Source: Verticillium longisporum (taxonomy: Eukaryota; Ascomycota; Sordariomycetes; Glomerellales; Plectosphaerellaceae). From it: a stretch of 64,000 nt of DNA. This document shows, in pieces, positions 36,185-47,200 of the stretch. Where the stretch lies: assembly GCA_019188255.1 (NCBI GenBank), contig JAETXT010000003.1, positions 4,216,001 through 4,280,000 on the forward strand. The letters run 5' to 3'. Numbering within the stretch: position 1 is the stretch's first letter; each line of letters opens with the position of its first letter. Made by a program: the position numbers and the translations under genes. Below the pieces are notes generated by a model, which was not told the DNA's origin, made no database searches, and saw only the letters and a list, made by a program, of their open reading frames with translations.

Positions 36185-37032
36185 TATAAGTCTATATTCT
36201 AGGCAACGACCGAAGGTAATATTATCTTAATAGATAAAGGGATAATAGAGAGATAAATAGATAAAGGGATATAAGAGGAAGGGAGAGATAGAAGTCGTTA
36301 TATCTCGAGAAGGAGGCATTAGATAGAGGAGCGGATCGAAGATCTTAATAGCCCTGATTTATAGCTATAGAATAGTATATTTTGCGATAGGAATAGAAAT
36401 AAGCGTTTTCCGATTAAGTTAATATAAATACTCGGATTAATCCTAAGGGAGGTATAGCCTATCTTAGAAGATATCCATTTATAATAGCTAAGGGCATTAA
36501 AATTAGATAGGAATTACTATATAATAGGAAGTAACGATTTTACTTAAAAATAAAGATATATTATTATTCTAAAACCCTAAAAAGTAGATCGGGGGAATTG
36601 CTCTATATCTAATAGATTAACCTTTAGGGACTAAGCGTAGATAAGGTATATAGGCTACTTCTAGATCTATAGGGAAGTAGAGTTAATTATATTCTAGCTT
36701 ATTAACTAAGCTAATAAGAGATAAGAGAAGTTAAATAGTTATTATTATTTAATAGTTCTATAGAATTATATAAAAACTATATTATTATATAGCTCTACTT
36801 TTCCTCTTTCTAATAATATAGATATTAATATAGTTTAGCTTTTATTCTAGCTATTAGAAGGGTTATAAGACCCTATCTCTTATATCCCTTATAAAGTAGT
36901 ATATATATAGTTATATAGATATATTAGTTTATAGTAAAGTATATAGGTATATAGAGGAAAAAATGTTAAACCTTAGAGTATTTTTATTTATAGGGAAAAA
37001 ATTAAACTCTAGGGTATAGAAAATAGATAAAA

Positions 37033-37319
37033 TGTTGAGAGGGCTTCACTGCTTATGTGAACCCCGTTTCATTGCTTTGGCTGTGCCTGAGAGCTCTGAA
37101 TAGGTAGGGTAGGTGATATAAGTCTTGTGATGTAGTTGATGATCTCTCTCTGAATTACCACTACCTACGTGAGTCAGATATACCCATCTGATTCACCGAT
37201 CACGTAAGCTGTGATTCACGTGCTCCTGAGAGCTGTGAATCCCAGCCACGGTGATCACCATATCGGTGATCCCCTACCGAGATCACTGCCCTAGGGAACC
37301 CCCTAATATTGGTTCAACA
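37033..37319. mobile_element. Solo LTR, unmutated, with 5-bp target duplication
   Basis: A 287-bp island of normal composition begins TGTTGAGAGGG and ends TTGGTTCAACA, giving a TGTTGA...TCAACA terminal inverted repeat, the classic shape of a retrotransposon LTR. It is flanked by TAAAA on both sides (37028-37032 and 37320-37324), a 5-bp target site duplication. No internal retroelement sequence lies next to it with this composition, so it is a solo LTR left by recombination between the two LTRs of a full element. It lacks C-to-T decay although its surroundings are saturated with it. Confidence 0.85.
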
Positions 37320-37329
37320 TAAAAACTAT

Positions 37330-39700
37330 ATATTATATTATTATAGGAAAATTAATTAAATAAAAAACCTATTATTATTTAATTTTAAGTATCTTATTAT
37401 AATTAGGCTATTTATAGTCTATAGGTATAGTATTTAAATTACCTATTTATATATATCTATATAGAGTATTATATAGAGTCTTATCTAGGCCTTTAATAAG
37501 AATATTTAAAATATTATATTAAGTATATATATAAAAAAGCTATATTTTATTATCTTTTCATAGATTTTAATAATAGTGAAATTACTTATCTATATATTTA
37601 ACCCTTTTATAAAATTTAGGGTTTTTAATTATTTTCTTAGTACTTTCGTTATCTATTAATAAAGTAAGTATTTTAGGTTTATTTAAACCTAAGCCTTTAG
37701 ATATCTTAGAAAATATTAAAAAAGAATATATAGCTTCTTTAGAGGCCTTATATAGTATTATATATTTAGCTTTATAAGTAGATAAAGCTATTACCTTTTA
37801 TTTAGCTAATACTTAGCTTATTAGGTTATTTATTCCTAAGTAGAATATATATCTAGAGGTAGAAGTTCTGTCTTCTATTATATCGCTCTAGCTAGAATTA
37901 CTATACCCTATTATATTTAAGGGTTCATTATAGGTATATATTAGACTTATATCTAGATATTTATTTAAATAAGCCTAAACTCTATTTAAAGTAATAAAAT
38001 GCTCTCTAGAGGGATTACTTATATATTTAGAATATCTATTTACTGAATAGGTAATATTAGGTCTACTATATAAGGCTAAATATAATAGAGAGCCTATTTC
38101 CTATTAATATTAGAGGATTTCTGAATTTTTAGCTTATAAGGAATTAAATATTAAAGCTATTTTAGATATATTAGGCGTATCTATTAGTCTTAAATTCAAT
38201 TTATTATATCTTATAAGAATTCTCTCGTAGTAGGCCTTTTAGGATATATATAAAAGCTTTTCTTCTTTATTTATAGTTATTTTATTACTTAAAAAGGTAT
38301 TAATTAGTCCTAAATCTTTAAGATTTAATATATTTTAAAGTTTAGCTTATATAATAGATATTATTTTAGCTACTTTAGCTATTATAATTATATCGTTAAT
38401 ATAATAGAGTAATATAGCCTTTAAAGGTAAAATAAATACCCCTAAATTAGATTCTAATACTTTAAAACTTAAGCTATTTAAAGCTTTAAGTAAATATTCG
38501 TACTAGAGTCTAGGGGACTATTTTAAACTATATAAGGCTTTATTTAGTTTATATATATAATTTTCCTTAAAAGAAAAACTAATAGGTTTAATAATATATC
38601 TATCTTTATCGATATTTATATAAATAAATATATTATTAATATCTAGCTATTTAAAATCCTAGCCTAGATTTAGACCTAATATAAAAGCTAGCCTATAGCT
38701 TTTAAGTCTATAAATAGTATTAAAGGTCTCTAAGTAATCTATATTAATAATTTAATTAAATCCCTAAACTACCTATCTAGCTTTATATTTTATTAGATTC
38801 TTATTTAAATCGTATTTTATTTTATAAACCTATCTACCCCCTAGTATATTAACTTCTTTAAATAGGGTATTTTTATTAATTAAAGACTAAGTAGATTAAT
38901 CTATTAATTATTAAAGTTCTAAATTTATAGCTTTATTCTAAATATCTTTACTAGGCCTATTTATAGCTTAGCTATAAGTAGTAGGTTCCTCTATATGATT
39001 TATAGTAAGGATATAGTTCTAGCCTAGAAAGTTAAAGGAATTTCTTAGTAGTATATCTAATATATTTAATAAATCGGCTAATTCTATATATATATAATCT
39101 TTAGGGTTCTAAATTTTAGGAAGCTTTATATTTATATTAGGGTTATTATTATTATTATTATTATTATTATTCCCTTTAACTAGAGGTAAAGCTATTACTT
39201 TATTTATTTCTAAATTAAATAATTTAAAGTCTTCTAAAATAGTAAGATCCTTCTCTATAATTAAAGGTATAGGAGTAATGAATTTATTTTCTAATATATA
39301 TATATCCCTAGTCTAGATAACCTTTCTAGACTAAGTATTATATATTTTATAATTATATTTATCTATACCTATTAAAATATATTTACTAGCTCTTTCGTTT
39401 AGTTTCTTCTAAAGAGGTTCTTTATTTTTATAATAGGCTATAGAACCCTATATTTTTATATTATCTATATTAAGTATTTTATTTTCTTTTAATTTATAAG
39501 GGGTTTTAAACCCTATAGAGCTATTAGGAGTTCTATTATATATATATATAGCTATATAGGCTATATCTCCCTATAGATATAGAGGTAATCCTAAGTAGAA
39601 AATTAGGGACTTTAATTTATCTATTATAGTCCTTATAGCTCATTTAATAAACCCTTAGGGTTTATATATATAAAGTAATTTAATTATATATTTTATTATT
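37330..39700 (-). mobile_element. RIP-degraded Ty1/copia retrotransposon relic (pol region)
   Basis: On the minus strand the copia order integrase, reverse transcriptase, RNase H can be read through numerous stops. An integrase C-terminal part lies near 39380-39480 (SIAYYKNKEPL, LNERASKYILI). A TTATTATT run at about 39147-39170 would encode poly-Asn in the linker. The RT core is near 38340-38800 (IDYLETFN, RLKSYRLAFILGLNLG, LDINIFIY, then ALYSLK and a YINDI motif at the YVDD position). RNase H is near 37480-37870 (VIALSTYKAKYI, ASKEAIYS, LIDNEST, KYIDK, ILIK at the end). Stops fall where Trp, Gln or Arg is expected, which is the RIP pattern. No intact frame remains, and I could not define the LTR ends. 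Confidence 0.85.
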
Positions 39701-39890
39701 AAACTAATATTAAGGGATTGCTTAGGTTAGTAATTACTATATAGGATTTACCGATATAGTAATTACTAGGGCTAGGATTTATAGCTCTTAGGAGTATATA
39801 ATTTATAGCTTATATAATTAGTAAATTAGAAGAATATATCTAACTTAAATAAATAATAGTAATTTAGAGAAATAGAATTATTAATTATTA

Positions 39891-39985
39891 TAAATCTTAT
39901 ATTATTTACTTTACTTATTTGAAGCTCTTAAATATAATTAAAGTAATAATTCGGGGTTTATATAAATAGTAAAGCCCTTTTAATA
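39891..39985 (+). repeat. Direct repeat copy B in AT-rich block
   Basis: Partner of 35431-35525, same orientation. Similarity falls off on the 3' side, so the copies are fragments. Neither has recognisable coding content. Confidence 0.65.
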
Positions 39986-40440
39986 TTAATTAATATTATA
40001 TTTAATATAATATAGAATAGCTAGAGCTAGAGAAGCTAAGATCGATTTTATAAATAGTAAATTTATTATATATAAGCTTCTCGATTATACTTTATAAGTA
40101 ATCGTAAGAGTACTATTTACTTTAAGTATTTTAGGATTTTTATAAGAGCTTAATAATAAAGAAACCCTCTATTATATAATCTATAGGAGTATTATCTATT
40201 TTAAGTATCTTAAGACTCTTATATTTAAGATTATTATTTAAATTATATTATTAGCTATTAAACTTAATAAACGAAGTTCTATAGAATAATTAATTAGCTA
40301 TAATAGAGCTTTAATAAAATTAACGATAATAAGCTCCTCGGATTATAATAATAGCTCTATAATAGAGCTAGAGAATATTAAAAAGATATAATAGGAGTTC
40401 GATAATATTTTAAAGGAATTTAATATATTATATTTAATAT

Positions 40441-40757
40441 AGAAGGTTAAGAAAAGTCTTAATATTAACTTTATCGTTAATAGAATAGAATTACGGTTCA
40501 TTAGATTATTAGATTTAATATCTATAGATCTTAAGAGCGCTTAGATCCTTAAAGTAATAAATATATATAGAACTATAAAGGGAATTTACTTCTTAAAAGT
40601 ATTTATCGAAGACTTCTAAAGCTAGATTAAAGAGGACTTTAATTCTTATAATTTAACGATTACTCGAATATTAAAGGTATACCTAATAGATTATAGGATC
40701 CCTCTTTCTAGAATAATAAATATTAAGATATTAAAGAGATTAATCTTAATATTTTTA
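40441..40757 (-). repeat. Inverted repeat arm 2 (~300 bp)
   Basis: Partner of 35884-36184 in opposite orientation. Read on the plus strand it has one frame in which interruptions are few and mostly TAG or TAA where RIP would convert CAG, CAA or TGG. It was therefore probably coding once. I do not recognise the protein. Confidence 0.75.
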
Positions 40758-40963
40758 TAGGAAGAGATATTTAATATAATAGAATCGATTACTATTAATT
40801 AGGATTTAATATTCTAAAGAGTAAAGGAATAGGGAGATTAATAGAATAATAAATAATAATTTATGAAGAGCATTTAATTATCCTAAATCCGAAAACTATA
40901 AATAAGGAGGATAGATCCCTAATAGCCCTTAATTCTAAGGTTATCTAATTAATAGAATAGATA

Positions 40964-41009
40964 ACGTAATCCACAAGCGAGTGGTTCACCCAAGCGAGTG
41001 GTTCACTTC
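40964..41009 (+). repeat. Left terminal inverted repeat of the Fot1-type element
   Basis: This 46-bp repeat matches the reverse complement of 42778-42823 except at one position (A versus T at the 30th base). Inside it the word GCGAGTGGTTCAC occurs twice, 17 bp apart, which may be paired transposase-binding sites. Confidence 0.92.
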
Positions 41010-41061
41010 GCCCGGGCCCACGACCTACACCTGAATTCTACAGATTCCACCTCCGCCCGCG

Positions 41062-42716
41062 ATGGAGACTCTTTCAAAAGAAGGTCAATTATTCCTTGCT
41101 ATCCAAGCTATGGACAATGACCCGAACCTAAGCGCCCGGAGTGCTGCGAGGATCTACACCGTCCCCTTAACGACGCTCCTCCGACGCCAGAAGGGCAAAC
41201 CCTCCCGACGCGAAAGCCCGCCCAATTCTGCCAAATTAACAGTACTACAAGAGAAAACTATTGTCGAATATATCCTTGACCTAGATGCGCGATCTTACCC
41301 TCCCCGGTTGGGTGAGGTCGGAGATATGGCGAATCGCCTGCTTGCCGACCGTGACGCGCCACGCGTCGGGAAGAACTGGGCCGCAAACTTCGTCAAACGG
41401 CAACCAGAGCTCCGGACGCGTTTCTTTCGCAAGTACGACTACAAGAGGGCCCAATGCGAAGATCCGGACGCGATAAACGCGTGGTTCCGCCTCGTGCATA
41501 ACATGATCGCCAAGTACGGCATCCAAGAGGCTGACATGTACAACTTTGACGAGACCGGCTTCCAGATGGGCGTTATCGCCAACGGAATGGTCGTGACCAG
41601 TTCGGAAAGACGGTCCAATGTGAAGATGAGGCAGCCAGGCAACCGGGAATGGGTTACGGTGATCCAGGGCGTTGGCGCGTTGGGTTTCTCCGTCCCGCCG
41701 TTCATCGTGGTTTCGGGCAAGTACCACCTCTCGAGCTGGTACCAGGACGACGCGATTTCTCGCGACTGGAGAATCGCAACATCTCCAAACGGCTGGACGA
41801 CGAATGATATTGGTCTGGAATGGATTCGGCATTTTGACAGGCATACAAAGTCCCGTACTTCGGGCGGTTATCGCCTACTGATCCTGGATGGCCACGAAAG
41901 TCACCACTCGGTCGACTTCGAACTCTACTGCAAGGAGAACAACATCATCACACTCTGTATGCCTCCTCATTCGTCACATCTACTCCAGCCTCTCGATGTT
42001 GGGTGTTTTGGCCCACTAAAGAAAGCATACGGTCGGCAAATCGAGGATAGGATGAGGGCGGGTACAACGCACATCAGCAAAGAGGACTTCTTCCCGGCGT
42101 TTTCGGCTGCATTTCAGCAAGCAATGACAGAAAAAACATCCAGGGAGGCTTTCGAGGAGCGGGGCTTGTCCCCCATAACCCGGAAACAGTCCTGTCAAAG
42201 CTGGATGTGAGGTTGAGGACGACGACGCCTCCGGGGACGTCCCACGGGGAGCGTGATTCTTGGGTCTCTAAGACGCCCACTAACCTGCTCGAGGCAGGTT
42301 CCCAGACTGACTTCATCAAAGGGCGAATCTCACGCCACCAGGGAAGCTCCCCAACGTCAATTTTAGATGCTGTTGACTATCTTGCGAAGGGGACGCGGGG
42401 TGTTATGCACCAGATCGCTCTTTTGAAGTCAGAGGTTATGATCCTTCGAGAGGAAAATGCTACACTAAGCCGACGCCGGAGGGCCAAAAAGCTACGTCTC
42501 CGGGAAGGAGGAAGCATGGCTGTAGGCGAGGGACAGGACAAGATTGCTCAGAAGGAAGTAGATATCCAGATAAAAGAGGAAACGCTGCAGAACCCGGGTC
42601 CCGCGTCGTGGTCCCAGCCGAAGAAACGATGCTGTAGCGTATGCGGGAAGACCGGCCACAACGCGAGAACTTGTCAGGTAGCTATCTCATCGTCTGCAAA
42701 AGACGAGGAGGAGTGA
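41062..42716 (+). pseudogene. Fot1/pogo transposase with one frameshift
   Basis: A DDE transposase with N-terminal psq/CENP-B-like helix-turn-helix DNA-binding regions (about residues 1-125, including NLSARSAARIYTVPLTTLLR). The catalytic core follows, with acidic residues in NFDETGFQMG (about 163), LILDGHESHH (about 275) and QPLDVGCFGPLKKAYG (about 311). Spacing of the last two is about 35, as in pogo/Fot1 enzymes. The first frame ends at 42210. A second frame (read to 42716) continues the protein with a Lys/Arg-rich stretch and a CCHC zinc knuckle (CSVCGKTGHNARTC, about 42636-42677). Overlap near 42165-42180 (GGGGCTTGTCCCCCATAACC) indicates a single-base loss. Joined, length would be about 550 residues, normal for the family. 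It is probably inactive in this copy unless ribosomal frameshifting occurs. Confidence 0.9.
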
Positions 42717-42777
42717 TTTTAATTGATTTACGGCGTTTGGGTTGAGGTTTTCCTCGGAATGTTTGTCGGGTCGGGGT

Positions 42778-42823
42778 GAAGTGAACCACTCGCATGGGTG
42801 AACCACTCGCTTGTGGATTACGT
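42778..42823 (-). repeat. Right terminal inverted repeat of the Fot1-type element
   Basis: Mirror of the left repeat, ending GTGGATTACGT next to the TA duplication. It has the same two internal GTGAACCACTCGC words. Confidence 0.92.
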
Positions 42824-42879
42824 TATATTATTTTAAGAGTAAAAAGCTAATAGGCTTAGGAATTAATTATTATTATTAA

Positions 42880-44224
42880 TTATATCCAGGCTGCGAGACC
42901 CACCAGAGAACTAACGAAGGTCTTGGAGAGCGCAGGCACTGCGATGGCGGCGCTGTCCTCGTCGACGGCTGACGGCGCGGACTCGCTGCTGGTTTCGGTG
43001 GGCGTCGAGGGCTCTGCACTGGTAGTGTTGGAGGCGCTGCTTATGACAGCAGAAGAAGCGACTGTTATGGCAGTCGTGGTGGCGAAGGTAGTAGTCATGG
43101 TAACTGTGGTTGATGCATCTTCAGACACAAAGGTTGAAGTCTCGACGATGGAGCTGGCCTCGATGAAACGACCGTCAGTGGGCGCCGGGATGTACTTGTC
43201 GTTTCTGGTGGAACTCGAAGCCTCCGACTTTGTCTTGGTGGTCTCCTTGGGCTTCTTGGGCTCGGGGGCCTTGGTGGAAGTTGGTGTCGCAGTGCTGCTA
43301 GTCGAGGTGGTGCTGGGCTCAGGGGGGTCGATTGAGGTATCGGCAGGGCCAAAGGTCTTCGGGTCACGATACCAGTTGCTCGCAGGGTCGCCGAGGCACT
43401 CGCCGAGTGTAACGAACTGGAAACCCTTCTCCTTGCCCACGTCAATCATGAACTGGACGAAACCGTTGGCAGTAAAATCCTGAATGTCGTGAGACAGCGA
43501 GATGAACGAGCTGGAGGAGGGGTCGGCGGCCTTGACAGCAGAGCTGTACCTTGCCTTGGCGTTGACGCCGCCGGCCTCCCAGTCCTTGGTGTCGAGGTCG
43601 TAGTCGGTCTGCAAACGAGGTCAGTGTTTTCGTAATTTCACGTCCCAGAAAACGAGAACATACAACGTGGTAGTCCATATCCCCAAGGGCCTGGTAGCAC
43701 TCCTCGTTGCAGGCGGTGTAAGGAGGGCGGAAGTAAGTTGGGATGAATCCGAGAATGTCAGCGAAAGCCTTCTCGTTCTTCTCGAGCTCAAGGACTTTTT
43801 GGTCGTAGTCGATCTCGTCAAAGTTGGGATGGCTGAATGAGTGACTGGCAAGATGGTGGCCGCCGGCATGCATGCGCTTGAGGAGCGAGTCGTAGTTCCC
43901 GGTGGTGAGTCCATCCCCTCCATTCTTTCCAACCATGAAAAAGGTGCCCTTCACATTGTTCTTCTCGAGGGTGTCGACGATGCCGGCCGTCAAAGTACCC
44001 GGCCCATCATCGAAAGTGAGGGCAATCTTGCCAGGGCTGCTGCACGAAACAATCTCGGAACCGTAGGCTACATTGCCGAGACGCGGCCGGCTATCCTGAC
44101 GAGCCGAAAGCTCTCTCTTTTGCACATTGCCAGGTGCGGCGAAAGTCACTTCGCTGAGGACGGCGAGGGTCGCAAGCAGTGAAAATGAAGGAGCGTTGAT
44201 AAACATTATGGACGAACGAAGCAA
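42880..44224 (-). CDS. Secreted, probably GPI-anchored chitin deacetylase (CE4)
   Basis: Removes acetyl groups from chitin to give chitosan at the cell wall. Exons 44224-43664 and 43608-42880 encode 429 residues. A signal peptide precedes AAPGN, with a possible KR processing site at 36-37. The CE4 NodB motifs are present: TFDDGPGT (D72, D73), HSFSH (H128, H132) binding the metal, RPPY at 166-169, and ISLSHD in the second exon. Ser/Thr/Pro-rich sequence (about 255-400) and a hydrophobic end (SKTFVSSLVGLAAWI) fit a GPI-anchored wall enzyme. The stop codon TAA sits exactly where AT-rich DNA begins, about 55 bp from the Fot1-type element, so the natural 3' end may have been replaced. An alternative start is the methionine six residues downstream. 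Confidence 0.92.
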
Positions 44225-47200
44225 AATAGCGAGTGACTGGAGCGATCAAAACTGATAAGGAGAGCATACAAGCCGAGCACGCAAGGCAGGCAGCAGAGCG
44301 ATCATTCTATTATATTTGGACTGCATGCCAAGCAGTGTCGGGCGAGCACCTGGGTTGCTAGACCCCATAATCCGTATTCCCAGCGGGAGATGACAATGTA
44401 TCAATGCGCTGGCCCTGCAACTGATCAGAGCAGGGGTGGGCGAAGTGGCTACGCCATCGAGCGTCGTCCGGGATGGAGCGCAGTGAAATGGTGGGCACGC
44501 AAGACTGCCTCGAGACCAATTATAAGCATAACCCACCACGACCGGGGTTTTGGTGCGCACAGCGTCAGGTTGCGCGAAACGCAAGGAAGCCGGTTGGCCC
44601 CCGGAAACGCCTCAAATCGTTGGTGCATTGCGATAGTAAGACAAGGCATGGAGCGCCAAGCTGGACGAGGGTCAACGTGAGCCACAAGAACCCCCACCCC
44701 TCTGTTACCAAGTGGGAACAGCTACCGCAAATGTGTCAACGACGACGAAGGCCAAGACGGCTCATGCCTCGGTTTGCTGACAGTGTTTCAACGGCGAGAA
44801 CACTCGGAGATGGGTCTTAGGCTGACAATGTTCAGTCATGACCGCAAGTAGGCATGTGGCTTGAGGCTCGAGAAAGGAAACCATGGATGAACACGCTGGG
44901 GGCAGTCGCGTGGTGTGAACCAAACATAGGATAAGGTTAAGCTCGCGTTAGGTGATATCAGGCAAGGTCTCGTAACACTGCCTTGGGTCCCGCGCTACAG
45001 TCGATGTTCGGTTGCTCTGACTCTGTACAACGTGTAGGAGGTACTGGAGAGGCGACGAGTTTGCGACAAGTAGTGCCCCGTTGATGAGCTGCAGTATGGG
45101 GTTCGCGATCGGGTTCTAGCGAATTCTCTGGTCTTGCCATCAGACTTCAACTCGTGTCGCCCAAGTCGCCGGGCACCCCTCGTACGAGTCGGGGGGCCGC
45201 CAAGTCCGGACACGAGACAGTCTTTTTTCTAGGGGCTCTCGGCACTGCTTGGTCGTAAGGGCTAATGCAGGGACATCCCCAATCTGAACCAGTTGTAGCT
45301 CTCGTACCCCTGATTAGGTCAAAGTCCTCGCCCCCAACTGTCGAATCATACCAGGCGCTGGAGCATTGGGTGGGAGAGGTACCCAAAACTGGATGAGATG
45401 GGGATGAACCAGGACTTCCATCGAGTTTGGCATCGAATTTTCCCGAGGACCCAACGGCCAGGTTCTGTCCCCGGTCACTAGCTGGTACATTGTCCTAAAG
45501 GTATCCGGACATACAGGCCCGCTTCTGCTTTTTCGATGTCGCGCCGTTGCGCGCCGCATTGCGCAAGACATCATTGTATGTCGGGATCACGCGCGCGCGC
45601 GTGTTAGAAGTCCAACAAGCAACGTGACAAAAGGAAGCTTCGGCGACGGTGAAGGGGCTGGTGGGGGCATTTACCTGTGACTGATGGGGTGACGGCGCAG
45701 AAGCAGGGAGGGAAACACGCATCCACACGAAACAATCTTGGCCTGTATCCTGTAGTTCAGTGTCTGTGTCTACCTGTCCCCGGACCTCCAGTTGGTGGCT
45801 CGAGCTTGCGCAGCGATTTCCTCCGCGCTGAAGTTGTAGGACTGGATGACAACTGTATCATTGTTCGCCGAGCGATCGGATGAACCGGTAACTTCGTCGA
45901 CGAAAAGACCAATGTCGGGCAACAATGACAGCGATGGCCGCCTTGGGTTCGCCTTCCAGTCGGTGTCGGTGCGAGCTGGAAACATGCCTGCCGGGATTGG
46001 TGCCAAGAGGCATGTCCCGCGAGAAATTTGGGTGACATGTGCCATGCCCGTGCCGAATGTTCTCTAAAGATGCGTCCCGTAGCGTACTACACAGGATGTC
46101 GAAAACGCCTGTGAGGAGTCTCAGTTCAAGTCGATCGACTGGTGCGGGGATGGCGGGAGAGGCGTCGAGAAGCGTTATCCCAAGCTGTGGAGGCGTTTGG
46201 CGGAATGCGTTTTTCGCCCATCTCGGGCATTTTGCGGGAGATGCCGATGATGGAATGCGATCCCGAGTGATAGCCATGGCAATGCTGAACCGAAGAGAAT
46301 GGCATTGAGGAGCTCCAAGCATCGATATTCGTCAACATGTAATGTGCGACCAGTGATGGCTGACGAAGTGCTGGCAGGAGGAGACTGCTCTTGTGACAAC
46401 TGGGACACAGCCACTGTGGCCGCAGTGCGCCACAGCCTTTCACTTCCACTCCATTCCTTCTCAGAAACACAAACAGCGGCCTCTGGCACGGTGGCGGCGA
46501 TGTCAGCAGTAGTTCTGCACCAAGTCAAGACAGCTTGAAACATTCCACACTCTTCAGCTGAGCTCCTCCATGGTAGGCATTTTGGGGTTTTAAGCCGGAT
46601 TCTGGGCCTTGTCCAGTGACCCATCTTAAGGGGCTCTCTTTAGGCTGGCCTCGCCAACGGTGGCGTCGACGCGGAGGAAAACCCTCCGCCAGCCTGGCAA
46701 ATCATGCAAGGCATTTCTCCCTGTGGATGACTGAGTAGCCCAGCTGAGGGTCTCCAGTGCCATATGGCACCCATGCTTAGTAGATCTGTGATCGCCTTCG
46801 TCAATCGGACAGGCCATTCAGGCGTGCCTTTCGCTCAAAGAAGCTGTGGCAGGTAACAGCCCTCGTAGGTGTTTCCCAACAAGTCACCAGCACACGTGAA
46901 CAATGCTTTATATCTGTGTGAGTAGTCGACGGCTTCTCGAATCACAGCTGGATTCGATGGAAAGCGTCTATTCATTACCAATCTTCTCTGGAGAACACAC
47001 GGTGAAAGTTCCTTGACATGTTCATTCGTGATGCTAGCGATTCTGAACCCCATGCTGAGGCATCTGCAGACAACCTTCATCTGAAATTACATTTCTGTAC
47101 TGGCAACACGAACCTTTGACAATGACGGTATGGCGTGCTGCTCAACTCAATCGTCTAATCGAATACCAATTGATTCAAAACAAAAATGACTTGCGTGTGA

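Larger units (their letters stand above)
40964..42823 (+). mobile_element. Fot1/pogo-type DNA transposon, complete, 1,860 bp
   Basis: The element is bounded by terminal inverted repeats of 46 bp with one mismatch, starting ACGTAATCCACAAGCGAGTG, and by TA on each side (40962-40963 and 42824-42825), the target duplication of Tc1/mariner-pogo elements. Size, transposase type and TA target fit the Fot1 group of fungal pogo transposons. Composition is normal (about half G+C), in sharp contrast to the AT-rich DNA it sits in. The transposase frame fills most of the element and is broken once. Confidence 0.93.
35205..42882. other. AT-rich block with RIP signature
   Basis: Apart from two islands (37033-37319 and 40964-42823) the sequence is overwhelmingly A+T, full of TATTA, TTATA and CTATA words, with stops in every frame. 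This is the expected result of repeat-induced point mutation, a premeiotic C-to-T process of Pezizomycotina that acts on both strands of repeated DNA. The edges are sharp: the change occurs within tens of bases on the left and coincides with the stop codon of the chitin deacetylase on the right. Identifiable contents are the copia relic, an inverted repeat, a direct repeat and two unmutated mobile elements. Confidence 0.9.

Noticed and set aside
35205..42882. AT-rich block as a centromere or mitochondrial insertion
   Set aside because: The copia ghost, repeat relationships and stop pattern explain it as RIP-mutated transposons; no mitochondrial gene is seen and the block is short.
46835..47080. 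81-codon minus frame
   Set aside because: Reasonable composition, but isolated and unlike any family I know. Insufficient support for a gene call.
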